From Bolinopsis microptera (lineage: Eukaryota > Ctenophora > Tentaculata > Lobata > Bolinopsidae), in NCBI RefSeq assembly GCF_026151205.1, contig NC_087074.1:8909726-8969725 (forward strand): a stretch of DNA of 60,000 nucleotides, read 5' to 3'. Position numbers and translations under genes: made by a program. This document shows positions 42,101 through 54,287 of the stretch, piece after piece. Under the pieces are notes generated by a model. The model had not been told where the DNA came from. It did no database searches and saw only the letters and a list, made by a program, of their open reading frames with translations. Numbering within the stretch: the first letter of the stretch is position 1; every line of letters starts with the position of its first letter.

Positions 42101-45100
42101 CTCATATCTTCCCTCCTAGCCTCGTTTATTATTGTTTATAATTTACGATATCAGATAACTTGTTCATGTTTATTATTTAAACTCAACTTCTTCGTTTCAG
42201 ATACCGAACATTGAGGATGTACAACATAGATGTACCTGAAAAAGAGTTCGAAATATGCGAGAAGATCGACGACGAATGGGCAGATCTTTTCGAGCAGAGT
42301 CGAAGAGTAAGTTGTTTTCTAGTTATCAAGTTATATTTTTTATTACTCGAGATTTGAGAGCATCTGGTAGTTTAGAACATGTGCTTGGATTTCAGACTAT
42401 TCGGAGTTCAACTGTCAAAGCATGTATGTACATTGTACATGGCTTTTCTTCAGCATAGCCATTATACCTACGGGCTTCGACAAAATAACACCTTCATTTC
42501 TTCAGGTTAACCAGAGTTTGGTATCAGTTAAGAAGAAGTTCACTGAAATCACCCTGACCCAAGTTGAGAAGTTCAAGGAGGATCTCTCCGAGTTCCGAGA
42601 GAAGTTCTTACAGGAAGGACCAGGTTCGGTGGGCTACGATTTGGACAAGGGTATCACCCAACAGAAGATATTCAAGGAGCTGTTCGAGAAATACCAGAAC
42701 GAGAGACAAGAGCTGGCCAATGCTGAGAAACTCTTCGGTCTTCCGATCAGTATGTATCCAGATATGATCTCGCTGGAGGCGGACATGCAAGGATATGACA
42801 TGATTTACAGTCTGTATAATGACCAAAAGAAAGGCCAAGAAGAATGGTCTCAAACTCTGTGGGCCAATCTTAACATCTCTGTATTGTCGGAAGGAATTGA
42901 AGTCTTCCTTAAGAGGTTGAGAAGATTCCCGAAGAATATCCGTGCTATGGGTATCTGCAACATCTTAGAGGCTAAAATGAAGGAGTTCCAAGACTCTATC
43001 CCACTCTTCCAGGATCTTAAGAACGATGCATTGAGAGAACGACATTGGAAGAAACTGATGGAGCTCACTGAAAAGAACTTTGAGATGAATCCTGACACAT
43101 TCACCCTGGACCAACTGTTTGCTATGGAACTTCACAACTTTAGTGAAGTTATCGCAGATATTACCACCAGCGCTGTTAAAGAGTTGAGCATCGAGAACGG
43201 TCTTAAAGAGATTATTGACATCTGGAATGGCACCAAGTTCAACGTATTGAAATACAGCAAGGGAGGTCAGGACCGTGGTTTTGTCCTTGGTCCAGTCGAA
43301 GAGATCATGCAATCGCTAGACGATAACGCCATGAATTTGCAGAGCATGTCAGCTTCTAGATTTGTCGGACCTTTCCTTGAAAAGGTGCAAAGTTGGGAAA
43401 AGAAGTTGTCCCATATCTCTGAAGTGGTTGAGGTTTGGATGGTAGTGCAGAGAAAGTGGATGTATCTGGAAGGTATCTTCATCGGAGGAGACATCCGTCA
43501 TCAGCTCCCTGAGGAGGCAAAGAAGTTTGATCTAATCGACAAAGCTTTCAAGAAGATAATGAACGACACAGCCAAAACAATGGTGGTGCTGGACGCTTGT
43601 CATGCTGATGCTAGACTCACCACTCTGGAGAAGCTCAGTTCTGATCTGGAGAAGTGTCAGAAGTCTCTAAACGATTATCTGGACTCCAAACGAAACGCTT
43701 TCCCTCGTTTCTTCTTTATCTCGGACGACGAGTTGCTTTCCATCCTGGGTTCCTCGCAAGCTACTTGTGTACAGGAACACATCATCAAGATGTTCGACAA
43801 CATCAAGTCTCTGAGATTTGAAGTTGGTAACGCAGACGAATACACCGCTACTGCCATGGTCTCCAGTGAAGGTGAGGCGATGGACTTCAGAACACCAATA
43901 GCAGCTGAGGGCAGAGTTGAGGACTGGATGACGAGCGTGTTGAATGAAATGAGACGAACAAATCGTCTGCTGACAAAGGAATCAGTTTACTATTATTGTC
44001 ACGAGATTAAGAGGATTGATTGGATGGACCAATACCAAGGTATGATTGTACTGGCTGGCAACCAAGTCTGGTGGACCTGGGAGGTTGAAGATGTGTTCAC
44101 CAAGGTGAAGAAGGGAGACAAACTAGGAATGAAGAACTACAGCGTCAGGATGCATGCTCAGATCAGTGAAATGGTCACCAGGGTCCGTGAGAAACTATCA
44201 TCTAACGACCGTAAGAAGTACAACGCAGTGCTGATTATTGATGTTCACGCCCGAGACATCGTAGACGGGTTCGTCCGAGACAGTATCCTCGACATCAGAG
44301 AGTTCGAGTGGGAGTCACAGTTGAGGTTCTACTGGGAGCGAGACATTGACAACCTGCAGGTCCGGCAATGTACCGGTACATTTGACTACGGTTACGAGTA
44401 CATGGGTCTAAACGGTCGTCTTGTCATCACTCCACTTACTGACAGAATCTACCTGACCATGACACAGGCTCTCTCCATGTACCTGGGTACTGCTCCTGCA
44501 GGACCTGCTGGTACTGGTAAAACAGAGACTGTAAAGGATCTCGCTAAGGCCTTCGGTCTTCTTTGTCTTGTCACCAACTGTGGTGAGGGTATGGATTTCA
44601 AGGCTATCGGTAAGATTTTCTCTGGGTTATGTCAGTGTGGTGCTTGGGGTTGTTTCGATGAGTTCAACCGTATTGATGTGTCAGTACTGTCTGTCATCTC
44701 ATCTCAAATCAAGACCATCCAAAATGCCCTTATTATGAAGCTGGATAGGTTCCAGTTTGAAGGCACTGAGATCGCTATGGACGGCAGGATGGGTATCTAC
44801 ATTACGATGAACCCAGGTTATGCTGGCCGCACAGAACTTCCAGAGAGTGTAAAAGCTCTCTTCAGACCAGTGGTCGTCATTGTCCCAGATCTCCAACAGA
44901 TCTGCGAGATCATGTTGTTCTCTGAAGGGTTCGAGATGGCTAAGATCCTCGCCAAGAAAATGACAGTGCTCTACAAACTAGCCAGAGAACAGCTCTCAAA
45001 ACAGCACCATTACGATTTCGGTCTACGTGCTCTGAAAGCTGTACTGGTAATGGCTGGTGAACTGAAGCGAGGCTCCGCAGATCTCCCTGAAGATACAGTA

Positions 45101-48100
45101 CTGATGAGAGCGCTCCGTGATATGAACTTGCCTAAGTTTATATTCGAGGACGTGCCTCTCTTCCTTGGTCTAATCGGTGACTTGTTCCCTGGTTTGGACT
45201 GTCCGAGAGTCAGATACCCTAGATTCAATGACGCTGTGGAAGAAGCCTTCACTGAGAACAACTTCATATTACTTGAAGATCAAGTCGACAAAGTGGTGCA
45301 GCTTTACGAGACCATGTTGACTCGTCATACCACAATGGTGGTAGGACCCACTGGTGGTGGTAAAAGTGCTGTTATCGACACCCTCAGTCGAGCCCAGACC
45401 AAACTTGGCCAACAAACCAAGATATACACCATGAATCCCAAAGCAGTGACGGTAGTTGAACTCTACGGTATTCTAGATCCCGTCACTCGAGATTGGACGG
45501 ATGGACTACTTTCCAACATTTTCCGAGAGATCAACCAGCCTACTGAAAAGAAGGAGAGACGATACATCTTGTTTGATGGTGACGTCGACGCACTGTGGGT
45601 GGAAAACATGAACTCTGTGATGGACGACAACAAGCTGCTGACTCTGGCTAACGGAGAGAGAATGAGACTCCAATCTCATGTGGCCCTCCTGTTTGAGGTG
45701 GCTGATCTTCAGTACGCTTCACCTGCCACTGTCTCCAGATGCGGTATGGTCTACGTGGATCCCAAGAATTTGAAGTACGAGCCGTACTGGAATAAATGGG
45801 TCAATGCTAGATCGTTAAAGTCCGAACAGGAAGAATTCCATAGATTGTTCAATAAATATGTTCCTCCCCTGCTTGAATACATCCTTGAGGGTGTAATGGG
45901 AGGAAAGAATGTCCCAAAGCTAAAAACAATTGTCCCCATATCAGACATACGAATGGTAACGCAATTGGGCATCCTTTTGGATGCTCTGATTCCAGATCAA
46001 GGAGAAACAGGCGGAGCTACTACTGCAATGCTAGCAACTGATACCATAGAGGCTATCTTCATCACATCTCTCTGCTTCTCTTTGGGTGGTCCCCTATTGG
46101 AGGATGGACGGATCAAATTTGATGAGTATCTCAAACAGCTTGCTTCTCTCGGAGCGGCTAACAGTGATACAGCCAGACCTAGCGAGCTTCCCACAAGCAA
46201 ACCTACTCTCTTTGATTACTACTTTGATCTGGAAAACAACGAATGGAAAGCTTGGTCCCTGATGGTGGAACCGTACATCCACGACCCAGAGAGGTTGTTT
46301 ACTGAGATCCTGGTTCCTACAGTGGACACTACACGTGCTACCTGGCTTATTGAACACATGATCCGAATCAGACAACCTATCGTGCTGGTGGGTGAAACTG
46401 GTACTTCTAAAACTGCTACCATTAACGAGGTGTTGAGGAATGTTGACAGAGATTCTAATTTAGTTCTCAACATCAACTTCTCCTCTCGTACTACATCTCT
46501 TGATATCCAGAGGAATTTGGAGTCTAATGTTGAGAAACGAACTAAGGATTCGTTTGGACCTCCTGCCGGCAAGAAACTCCTTGTCTTTATGGACGATATG
46601 AACATGCCTGTCGTTGATACATACGGTACCCAGCAGCCGATAGAACTTTTGAAGTTGCTCCTTGAAAAGGGTGGTATGTACAATCGTGGCAAGGACATGC
46701 AGTGGAGATTCTTCCGAGATATTTCCTACCTAGCATCTATGGGTAAAGCAGGTGGTGGTAGAAACGAAGTTAACCCCAGGTTCTTATCCCTGTTTACTGT
46801 ATTCAACATGGTCTTCCCTGAGGAACAAACCCTCAATCACATTTACTGCACCATTCTGAAAGGACATCTGCAGACGTTCTCAAAAGAGATACAAGATCTG
46901 GCGCCAAAACTAACAGAGATAACGCTTGAACTCTACTCCTTGATTGTAAAAGAACTTCCTCCTACTCCGTCCAAATTCCATTACATCTTCAATCTCCGTG
47001 ATCTGTCAAGAGTTTACTATGGACTGTCTCTGACTCTACCAGAACGATACGCTGATGTTGGATCGTTTGTAAGAGTCTGGAGAAACGAATGCTTGCGTAT
47101 CTTCCATGATAGGCTGATCAACGCTGATGATAAAATACTAGTGCGAGGCCACTTGACCGATTTGATCAATTCCAACTTCAACAAAGAAGCAGATGTTGTG
47201 TTGAGAGACCCCATTCTTTACGGAGATTACAGAGCAGCCCTCAACCCAGAGACTGAACCAAGAGTATACGAGGATTTACAAGACTTTGACGCATCTGGAG
47301 CACTCTTCACAGAGATCCTAGAAGAGTACAACCAAACGTTTAACCCAATGAACATCGTCCTGTTCGAGGATGCCCTGGACCACGCTACCCGTATTCACAG
47401 AGTCCTGAGGATGATTGAAGGACACGCTCTGCTTGTTGGTGTCGGAGGTTCTGGTAAACAGAGTCTCACCAGACTGGCTGCTTTTGCTGCTGGATGTGAT
47501 ATATTCGAGATTCAACTGTGCAGAGGATACAATGAGGACAGCTTTAAGGAGGATCTCAAGATCCTGTACAACAAGCTAGGTATCGACAACAAGCCAACTG
47601 TGTTCCTGTTTACGGAGGGTCACGTGGTTGAGGAAGGATTCCTGGAGCTGGTTAACAATATGTTGACCACTGGTCAGGTTCCGGCCCTCTTCCCTGATGA
47701 CGAGAAGGAGGTTATTATCGGTAATGTGAGAGACGAAGTCATGAAAGCAGGTATCAACCCAAACAAGGAGAACTGCTGGAACTACTTCATCAGGAAGGCG
47801 TCATCTAACCTTCACATCGTGTTGTCCATGTCCCCGGTAGGAGAATCCTTGAGAACCCGGTGCAGGAACTTCCCAGGTATGGTAAACGGAACCGTCATTG
47901 ATTGGTTCCTGCCCTGGCCTGTTCAAGCTCTCGAAGCTGTGGCATCTACTTTCTTGGGTGGTGAAAACGCTCTGATCCCTGAAAAACATCGTGATAATCT
48001 TATCCAGCATATTGTCCTGGTTCACCAAGCTGTTATAACCTCAAGTACCAAGTTCCACAGCATGCTCAGGAGGGTGAATTACGTTACTCCAAAGAACTAT

Positions 48101-51100
48101 CTTGATTTTGTGAGTACTTTCCTTCGACTGCTCGAGGAGAAGGATAACTTCGTTATGAACCAGTGCAATCGACTGGAAGTCGGTTTATCGAAGCTGGTCG
48201 AAGCCTCTAAACAAATTGACGAGCTGAAAGCAAAGTTGGAAGTACAGAAGGTTGCAGTTAGTGCCAAGACAACTTCATGTAACGAACTGCTTAAAGAAAT
48301 TGAACAACGTGAAGAAGTAACCAAACTGAAGCAGAAAGAAGCTGTCAAAAAGAGTGCAGACATGGAGGAACAAAACAAGCTCATCATCGTCGAGAAAGCA
48401 GATGCTGAAGAAGCTCTGAACATGGCGCTGCCTGCTCTGGAAGCTGCTAGGAAAGCTCTGGAGAACCTTGAGAAGCGAGATGTTGTTGAGATCAAATCGT
48501 TTGCCACACCACCAAGACAAGTGCAAGCAGTCTGTGAGTGTGTCCTGGTTGTCAGGGGTATTAGGGATGTTTCGTGGAAGAGTGCTAAGGCAATGATGTC
48601 TGAGAACAATTTCTTGCACAACCTCATGAACCTGAATGTGGACGGTATTACTAACGCTCAGGTTAGGACAGTAAGAAACATCATGAAGGAGAATCCTGAC
48701 TGTAACGCCGAACGTATGCAGGATATCTCCAAAGCTGGTGCTGGTCTTTATGACTACGTCACTGCTATCCTTGGATATTGTGCCGTTGCAAGGGAGATCA
48801 AGCCCAAGAGAGAAAAGGTGGCCAAGCTTGAAAAGAACTTCCAGATCAGTAAACGAGAACTGGACAGGATTACAACGGAATGTACGAGTCTGTCTGCTGA
48901 GCTAGAAGATCTCGGCCGCAGATTCGAGGAAGCAATGTCAGAGAAACAGCAGCTCCAAGACGAAGCCGAACTTATGAGTAAACGTTTGGACGCTGCCCAG
49001 AAGTTGATCTCCGGTCTCTCGTCCGAGAAGGGCCGATGGGGCGTTGATCTGGAAGGGTTGCTGAAGAGAAGGACTTGTTTGCTAGGTGATTGTATGGCCG
49101 GATCTGCCTTCCTCTGCTACGTTGGAGCATTCAGCTTCGAATTCCGAGAGGAACTACTGCGAGATGTTTGGGAAGCAGATTTGAAAAAGAGAGATATTCC
49201 AATGAGCGAGCCCTTCAAACTAGAGGGTCTACTTACTAACGATGTTGAAATCAGTCAGTGGACCTCGGAGGGTCTCCCACCTGACGAACTGTCGGTACAG
49301 AACGGTATCCTAACCACTCAGGGCAGCAGGTTCCCTCTGTGTATCGATCCTCAACAGCAGGCATTGAACTGGATCACCAAACGGGAAGAAAAGAACAATC
49401 TCAAAGTTTGTACTTTCAACGACAACGATTTCTTGAAGCAGCTGGAACTTGCTATCAAGTACGGATTCCCCTTCTTGTTTAAGGATGTAGACGAGTACAT
49501 TGATCCTGTGATAGACAATGTTTTGGAGCGGAATATAAAGGGTACGGGACAAAGACAGTTCATTGTCCTGGGAGACAAGGAGGTCGATTATGATCCCAAC
49601 TTCAGACTCTATCTCGACACAAAACTTGCTAATCCCAAGTACAGCCCTGGAGTATTCGGTAAGTCTATGGTGATCAATTATACGGTCACCCTGAAGGGAT
49701 TAGAAGATCAGCTGCTGAGTGTGATAGTCAAGTTTGAACGACCGGAACTTGAGGAACAAAGAGAGAAGTTAATCCAGGAAACGTTCCAGAACAAACAGAA
49801 GTTGAAGGACCTAGAGGATACCTTGCTGAGAGAGTTGGCTAACTCCTCCGGCAACATGCTTGATAACACCGAGCTGATCTCTACTCTAGAGGATACCAAA
49901 ACCAAGGCCGCTGAGGTGACGGAGAAATTGAAGCTGTCTGTAAAGACGGGAAGTGATATCGAGAGGACTAGGGACGGATACAGGAAGGCTGCTAATCGTG
50001 GTGCTGTCCTCTTCTTCGTCCTATCAGACATGTCGGTCATCAACCCTATGTACCAATACTCACTGATGGCGTTCCTAGAAGTGTTCAACATATCTCTGAA
50101 GAGATCACTCCCCGATTCTCTGCTAAATAAGCGTTTGAGGAACATTATTGATACGCTGACTCAGAACATATACGCTTACGCCTGTACTGGATTGTTCGAG
50201 ATTCACAAATTACTCTTCTCCTTCCAGATGACCATCAAGATTCTTCAGGCAAAGAATGAAATGCGACTTGACGACTTAGACTTCTTCGTCAAAGGTAACA
50301 TTTCTCTTGAGAAAAGTCCCAGGAAGAAGCCTCATGCCTGGATTCCAGATCAGGGTTGGGAGGATCTAGTCAAATTTAATGAGATTTGTGCCGATGGAGG
50401 AGACATCGCAGGAATGGTTGAGAGATCAGGCGAACAATTTAGGAAATGGAGTGAGTGTGACGACCCTGAATCGCAATCTCTACCTTGCGGTCTCAACGAC
50501 AAGCTGGATAACTTCAGACGACTCTGTGTCGTCAAGTGTTTCAGAGTTGATCGGGTTTACAATGGTGTTACCAATTACGTTACCGAGAAGATGGGAGAGA
50601 AGTTTGTTACTCCTCCTGTTGTAACATTTGAAGCTATTTTCGAGCAGTCCTCTCCGATTTCTCCCGTTGTTTTCATCCTGAGTCCTGGTTCTGATCCTGC
50701 ATCTGATCTGATGAAACTGGCTGATAGAACAGGATTTGGAGGAAACAGACTCAAGTTCCTGGCTATGGGACAGGGTCAAGAGAAAGCAGCCTTGCAGCTG
50801 TTGGAGACTGCTGTCACAAGGGGACAGTGGCTCATGTTGCAGAACTGCCATTTGCTGGTGAACTGGCTGGTTGACCTTGAGAAGGCTCTGGAGAAGATCA
50901 CGAAACCTCATCCTGAGTTCAGATTGTGGTTAACCACTGAACCAACACCAAGGTTCCCCGTTGGTATTCTACAGCGGTCATTCAAAGTGGTGACCGAGCC
51001 TCCTAATGGCTTGAAGCTTAATCTAAGACAGACTTATGTAAAGATTCCATCTACCACCCTGCAGGACTGTACTCACGACGCTTTCCCTCAGCTACTGTTC

Positions 51101-52444
51101 GTTCTCAGCTTCTTCCACGCTGTGGTACAAGAACGAAGGAAGTACGGTAAGATCGGTTGGAACATCCCATATGATTTCAATGAGTCTGATCTCCGTGTCT
51201 GTATGGAGCTTATGAAAACGTATCTGGACAAGTCCATGGGGGTGGATGGTAAGATCCCCTGGAGCTCTCTTAAATATCTTATTGGAGAGGTCATGTACGG
51301 AGGTCGAGCAATTGACGACTTCGACAGGAGAATCATCAGAACATACATGGACGAGTATATGGGAGACTTTATCTTCGATTCCTTCCAACCCTTCTTCTTC
51401 TACAAAGACAAAGACGTAGCGTACGACATACCAAAAGAAACACATCGTGACAAGTTCTTAGAGTACATTGAGGCTCTGCCTCTGGCCAACACCCCCTGTG
51501 TCTTCGGACTCCATTCCAATGCCGAGATTGGTTACTTCACCAACGCTGCCAAGGACATGTGCAGTTACATGATAGAACTGCAACCTCAAACCTCTGGAGC
51601 TGAGGGAGGTATCAGCCGAGAGCAGTACATTGAGAAAGTAGCAACTGAGATCGAGGAGAAGTTACCTGATTTGTTCGAACTTGATAGGATCAGAAGACAG
51701 CTAGGTGATATAACCCCTACTGCGGTGGTCTTGCTACAGGAGCTTGAGCGTTTCAATAACCTTATCGCTAAGATGAAGATATCGGTTGCTACCCTGCAGC
51801 GAGCCCTCGCCGGAGAGGTGGGTATGTCAGCCGAGCTGGATGAGATTGCTAAAGCGCTGTTCAATGGCCAGATTCCTGGGTCCTGGCGACGACTTTCTCC
51901 AGATACCCTTAAGAATTTGGGTAACTGGATAGCGCACTTTGAGAGAAGATTTGAGCAGTACTCCACCTGGATTGAGAAGGGAGAACCATCCGTGCTGTGG
52001 TTGTCCGGTCTCCACATTCCAGAGTCTTATCTCACAGCTCTTGTACAGGCTACTTGCCGTAAGAACGGCTGGCCTCTAGATAAGAGCACTCTTTACACCA
52101 CGGTCACACAGCACACTAAAGCTGCTGATGTTAGGGAGAAATTACACTCTGGTTGTTACATTGAGGGTCTTTATCTTGAGGGTGGTTCTTGGGACGTTGA
52201 GAACGCCTGTCTCAGGAAATCTAAACCCAAAATCCTGGTCGAAGAGCTGCCTATTCTGAAAGTGATCCCGATTGAAGCACACAGGCTGAAGCTGCAGAAC
52301 ACCTTCAAAACACCTGTGTACACGACATCGGAGCGTAGAAATGCGATGGGAGTGGGCCTGGTGTTTGAAGCGGATCTCTCCACAACTGAACATAGTTCTC
52401 ACTGGGTGCTACAGGGAGTAGCTCTCATGCTCAACGCGGATTAA
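36140..52444 (+). CDS. DNAH10: Axonemal dynein heavy chain 10 (inner arm), 12 exons
   Basis: Exons: 36140-36319, 36491-36560, 36748-38509, 38650-38822, 39030-39416, 39575-40032, 40185-40378, 40492-40639, 41573-41678, 41848-42034, 42201-42306, 42506-52444. All introns are GT-AG and all phases agree. The sum is 13,710 nt, or 4,569 aa, close to vertebrate DNAH10. The start is the first usable ATG; an upstream ATG at 36131 meets a stop after two codons. The tail (DHC_N1/N2) spans the early exons and the linker lies in exon 12. P-loops: AAA1 GPAGTGKT (residue ~1923), AAA2 GPTGGGKS (~2204), AAA3 GETGTSKT (~2553), AAA4 GVGGSGKQS (~2902). The stalk coiled coils and microtubule-binding tip are at about 48160-49020, then AAA5, AAA6 and the C-terminal domain. 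The DNAH10 assignment rests on close resemblance through tail and motor. DNAH10 is a heavy chain of the I1/f inner arm of motile cilia. Confidence 0.95.
38911..38945. repeat. 13-bp perfect hairpin in DNAH10 intron 4
   Basis: GACAATGCGCCGT, a 9-nt loop, then its exact reverse complement. It is GC-rich inside an AT-rich intron. It may be a tiny inverted-repeat element or a structured RNA. Confidence 0.8.
40735..41475. mobile_element. 741-bp inverted-repeat element in DNAH10 intron 8
   Basis: Starts with G21 (40735-40755), ends with C25 (41451-41475), and is flanked by TTAA on both sides (40731-40734 and 41476-41479). The interior arms are long imperfect inverted copies: TTTTGAGGGGGTCCCGGACC on the left, its complement on the right, and shared CTACTTGTAGCTAGTGG. 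TTAA duplication is the piggyBac signature, but the terminal homopolymer is not a piggyBac end I recognise. No coding capacity, so it is MITE-like. It lies wholly within the intron and should be spliced out. Confidence 0.88.
42506..52444 (+). other. DNAH10: DNAH10 exon 12: entire motor in one 9.9-kb exon
   Basis: A single uninterrupted exon of 9,939 nt encodes 3,312 aa: linker, all six AAA modules, stalk and C-terminal domain. The 1,257 preceding residues are split over 11 exons. The border is TTCTTCAG followed by GTTAACCAG. Codons here are richer in G/C-ending choices than in the neighbouring transposons, as in an expressed host gene. Confidence 0.95.
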
Positions 52445-52606
52445 AATACTGAGTGTCAAGATTTTTTAAGTGTAAATAGTATTAATTAATATATTCATCC
52501 AACTGAACATTAGAATTAAAAGTATGTATTAATTTATTGTTAGAAAAGCATCGTTTATAAGTATCTTATAGCCACAGAGATGTAGGTATAGATTTTTGTA
52601 TTGTAA

Positions 52607-52612
52607 AATAAA
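52607..52612 (+). terminator. DNAH10: Polyadenylation signal of DNAH10
   Basis: AATAAA lies 163 nt after the stop codon in an AT-rich 3' UTR. It is the clearest canonical signal downstream of the gene. Confidence 0.7.
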
Positions 52613-53757
52613 CTATAAAAGGGTGTAAAGTGTAAATATGCACAGCTTTTTTTCCCATTTTATAAAAGAGATTTTATTTTTGTTTTTGAAAAGTTTATAG
52701 TATGTTGCTTGTAGTGTTATTAGATGTCTTTAGTTTTTCCTCAGTCACCGTTTGAATCTTGTTTCTATAAATGATAAAAAATGATATAAAAGTTGCACCT
52801 GTAGAACATCTGAAACGGTCTTCTTTAACTGAAATTGGAACGCGCGGCTCCAATTTTAATGTAAAAAGATTTAAGCGCAACGGCTGTGCGTGACTTGGTT
52901 TCCATGGCGACAGTAAACTTGCATACGAATTGGCCACACCATGGTCAAGGTGATGGCTACTGCGATCATGTTCCAACATATCGGCAACAAGCAATATTCT
53001 GAATTAATCAAGCAAAATTATGCTCTCGGTATATTTTCATAATGCTCTCCAGATAGAACAGATTACAAAAGATGTGTTCATTGTTCACTTTCAGGCATCA
53101 GGGGTGGGTTGCTTTAATGCTCTAGGTGCCGCCCATAAAATACGTCCGTGATTAATTTGGCTACCTTTTGAAAACAACAGTATACAAACTGTAAACATAG
53201 TCTATCCCATGTTCGATTTCTTGAATGCCATTGCATAGCAGCCAATTTGCAGATGAAATTTGTCCTTCAAGAGAAACACTGTTAATTCAGCTTTAATTTT
53301 CAAACTTAAAAATTAATTAATAAAACATTCTGAAACACCAAATCGGATTATGTCAAAATTAACTGTTGGTCCTAGGGAGAAGTCATAAAAATCCCTGACT
53401 TTTCCTTTCTTAAAATCGTCTAAGAAATATATAAAATTTATAAAATATACATGCACTTAAAAATAATATAAATATTTATTATTAAATTATTAATAATAAT
53501 GTCGTTCTCAGGCGTATAATGACTGGGATCAATTCACAATGACTGATATAATATAAAAATATAGATCTCTATAAATAGCTTTAATTACATATCTTTGTGA
53601 AGTAATTTAATTAAGAACCTGTGAAATTACAAAAAATCCGTACTAAAATAATCAAAATCATAAAAACTTAATATATATAACTGTGTCCTTCCACAAATCT
53701 GTAGGTTTGGTCGGGGCTAGTTTGGTCGTGATAAAATGGGAGTCTATCTGACGAGCT
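52613..53757. other. Intergenic stretch
   Basis: No supported gene. AT-rich sequence; TTTATT near 53470 could be a minus-strand polyadenylation signal for the small gene at 53758-54287. Confidence 0.45.
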
Positions 53758-54287
53758 TTACAAATCCTCGTCCTTTATGTACCTGTGAAAATAAGAGATT
53801 AAATTCGTATCCTTAAATATCTTACAAAGACTACATGAAAAACATCGAACTCTGAAGATTTGTGGAGAAACTAAAAATGTTGGTAACATTTTTGGCAAAT
53901 CCGCTATCAAGGGTTGACATTAAAATGATCAGCCATAATATTAATAATGCTCCATAGTTAAATCTAAATGGTTGTTCTGAATCACGGCTAAAGCGAAAAA
54001 CTGACAATTAAGTTTAAGTGCCACAATTCATATGAACAGAGCAATTTTCCTAATATTAGTAAAGTAGTGTTATAAAGTGTTATAAAGTTGTTGTACTCTA
54101 TAAGTGTAAACAAACCTATTTCCCTCACACCACACATTCTTGTAGGGGTCGGCGTTTCTGACTGTAATGACTGCTGGGGCCTTGTCCTCCGGCAGTGTTA
54201 TCAGCAAATCGTTGGGATCTTCTGGTATGTCTATCCAGATAAAGTCCTCCCCAAAGAAAATACCACTATCGGACATATCGACATGTG
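53758..54287 (-). CDS. Small unidentified gene, two 3' exons
   Basis: Exon 54116-54287 has an acceptor (CTTATTCCAG) and a GTTTGT donor. Exon 53758-53782 follows acceptor ATTTTCACAG and ends in TAA; the phases match. From the ATG at 54276 the product would be a 61-aa acidic protein (MSDSGIFFGEDFIWIDIPED …) ending YIKDEDL. No domain, signal peptide or membrane segment is recognised. The acceptor before the ATG implies at least one more upstream exon, perhaps untranslated, which I could not find in the 1.8 kb before exportin-5. The gene lies between two convergent genes. Confidence 0.55.

Noticed and set aside
42564-52402. Many antisense and shifted open frames across DNAH10 exon 12
   Set aside because: They are shadows of the long coding exon; the plus-strand frame has continuous dynein motifs.
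52695-52994. 99-codon minus-strand frame behind DNAH10
   Set aside because: Low-complexity, no domain or splice support, and it is in the downstream flank of DNAH10.
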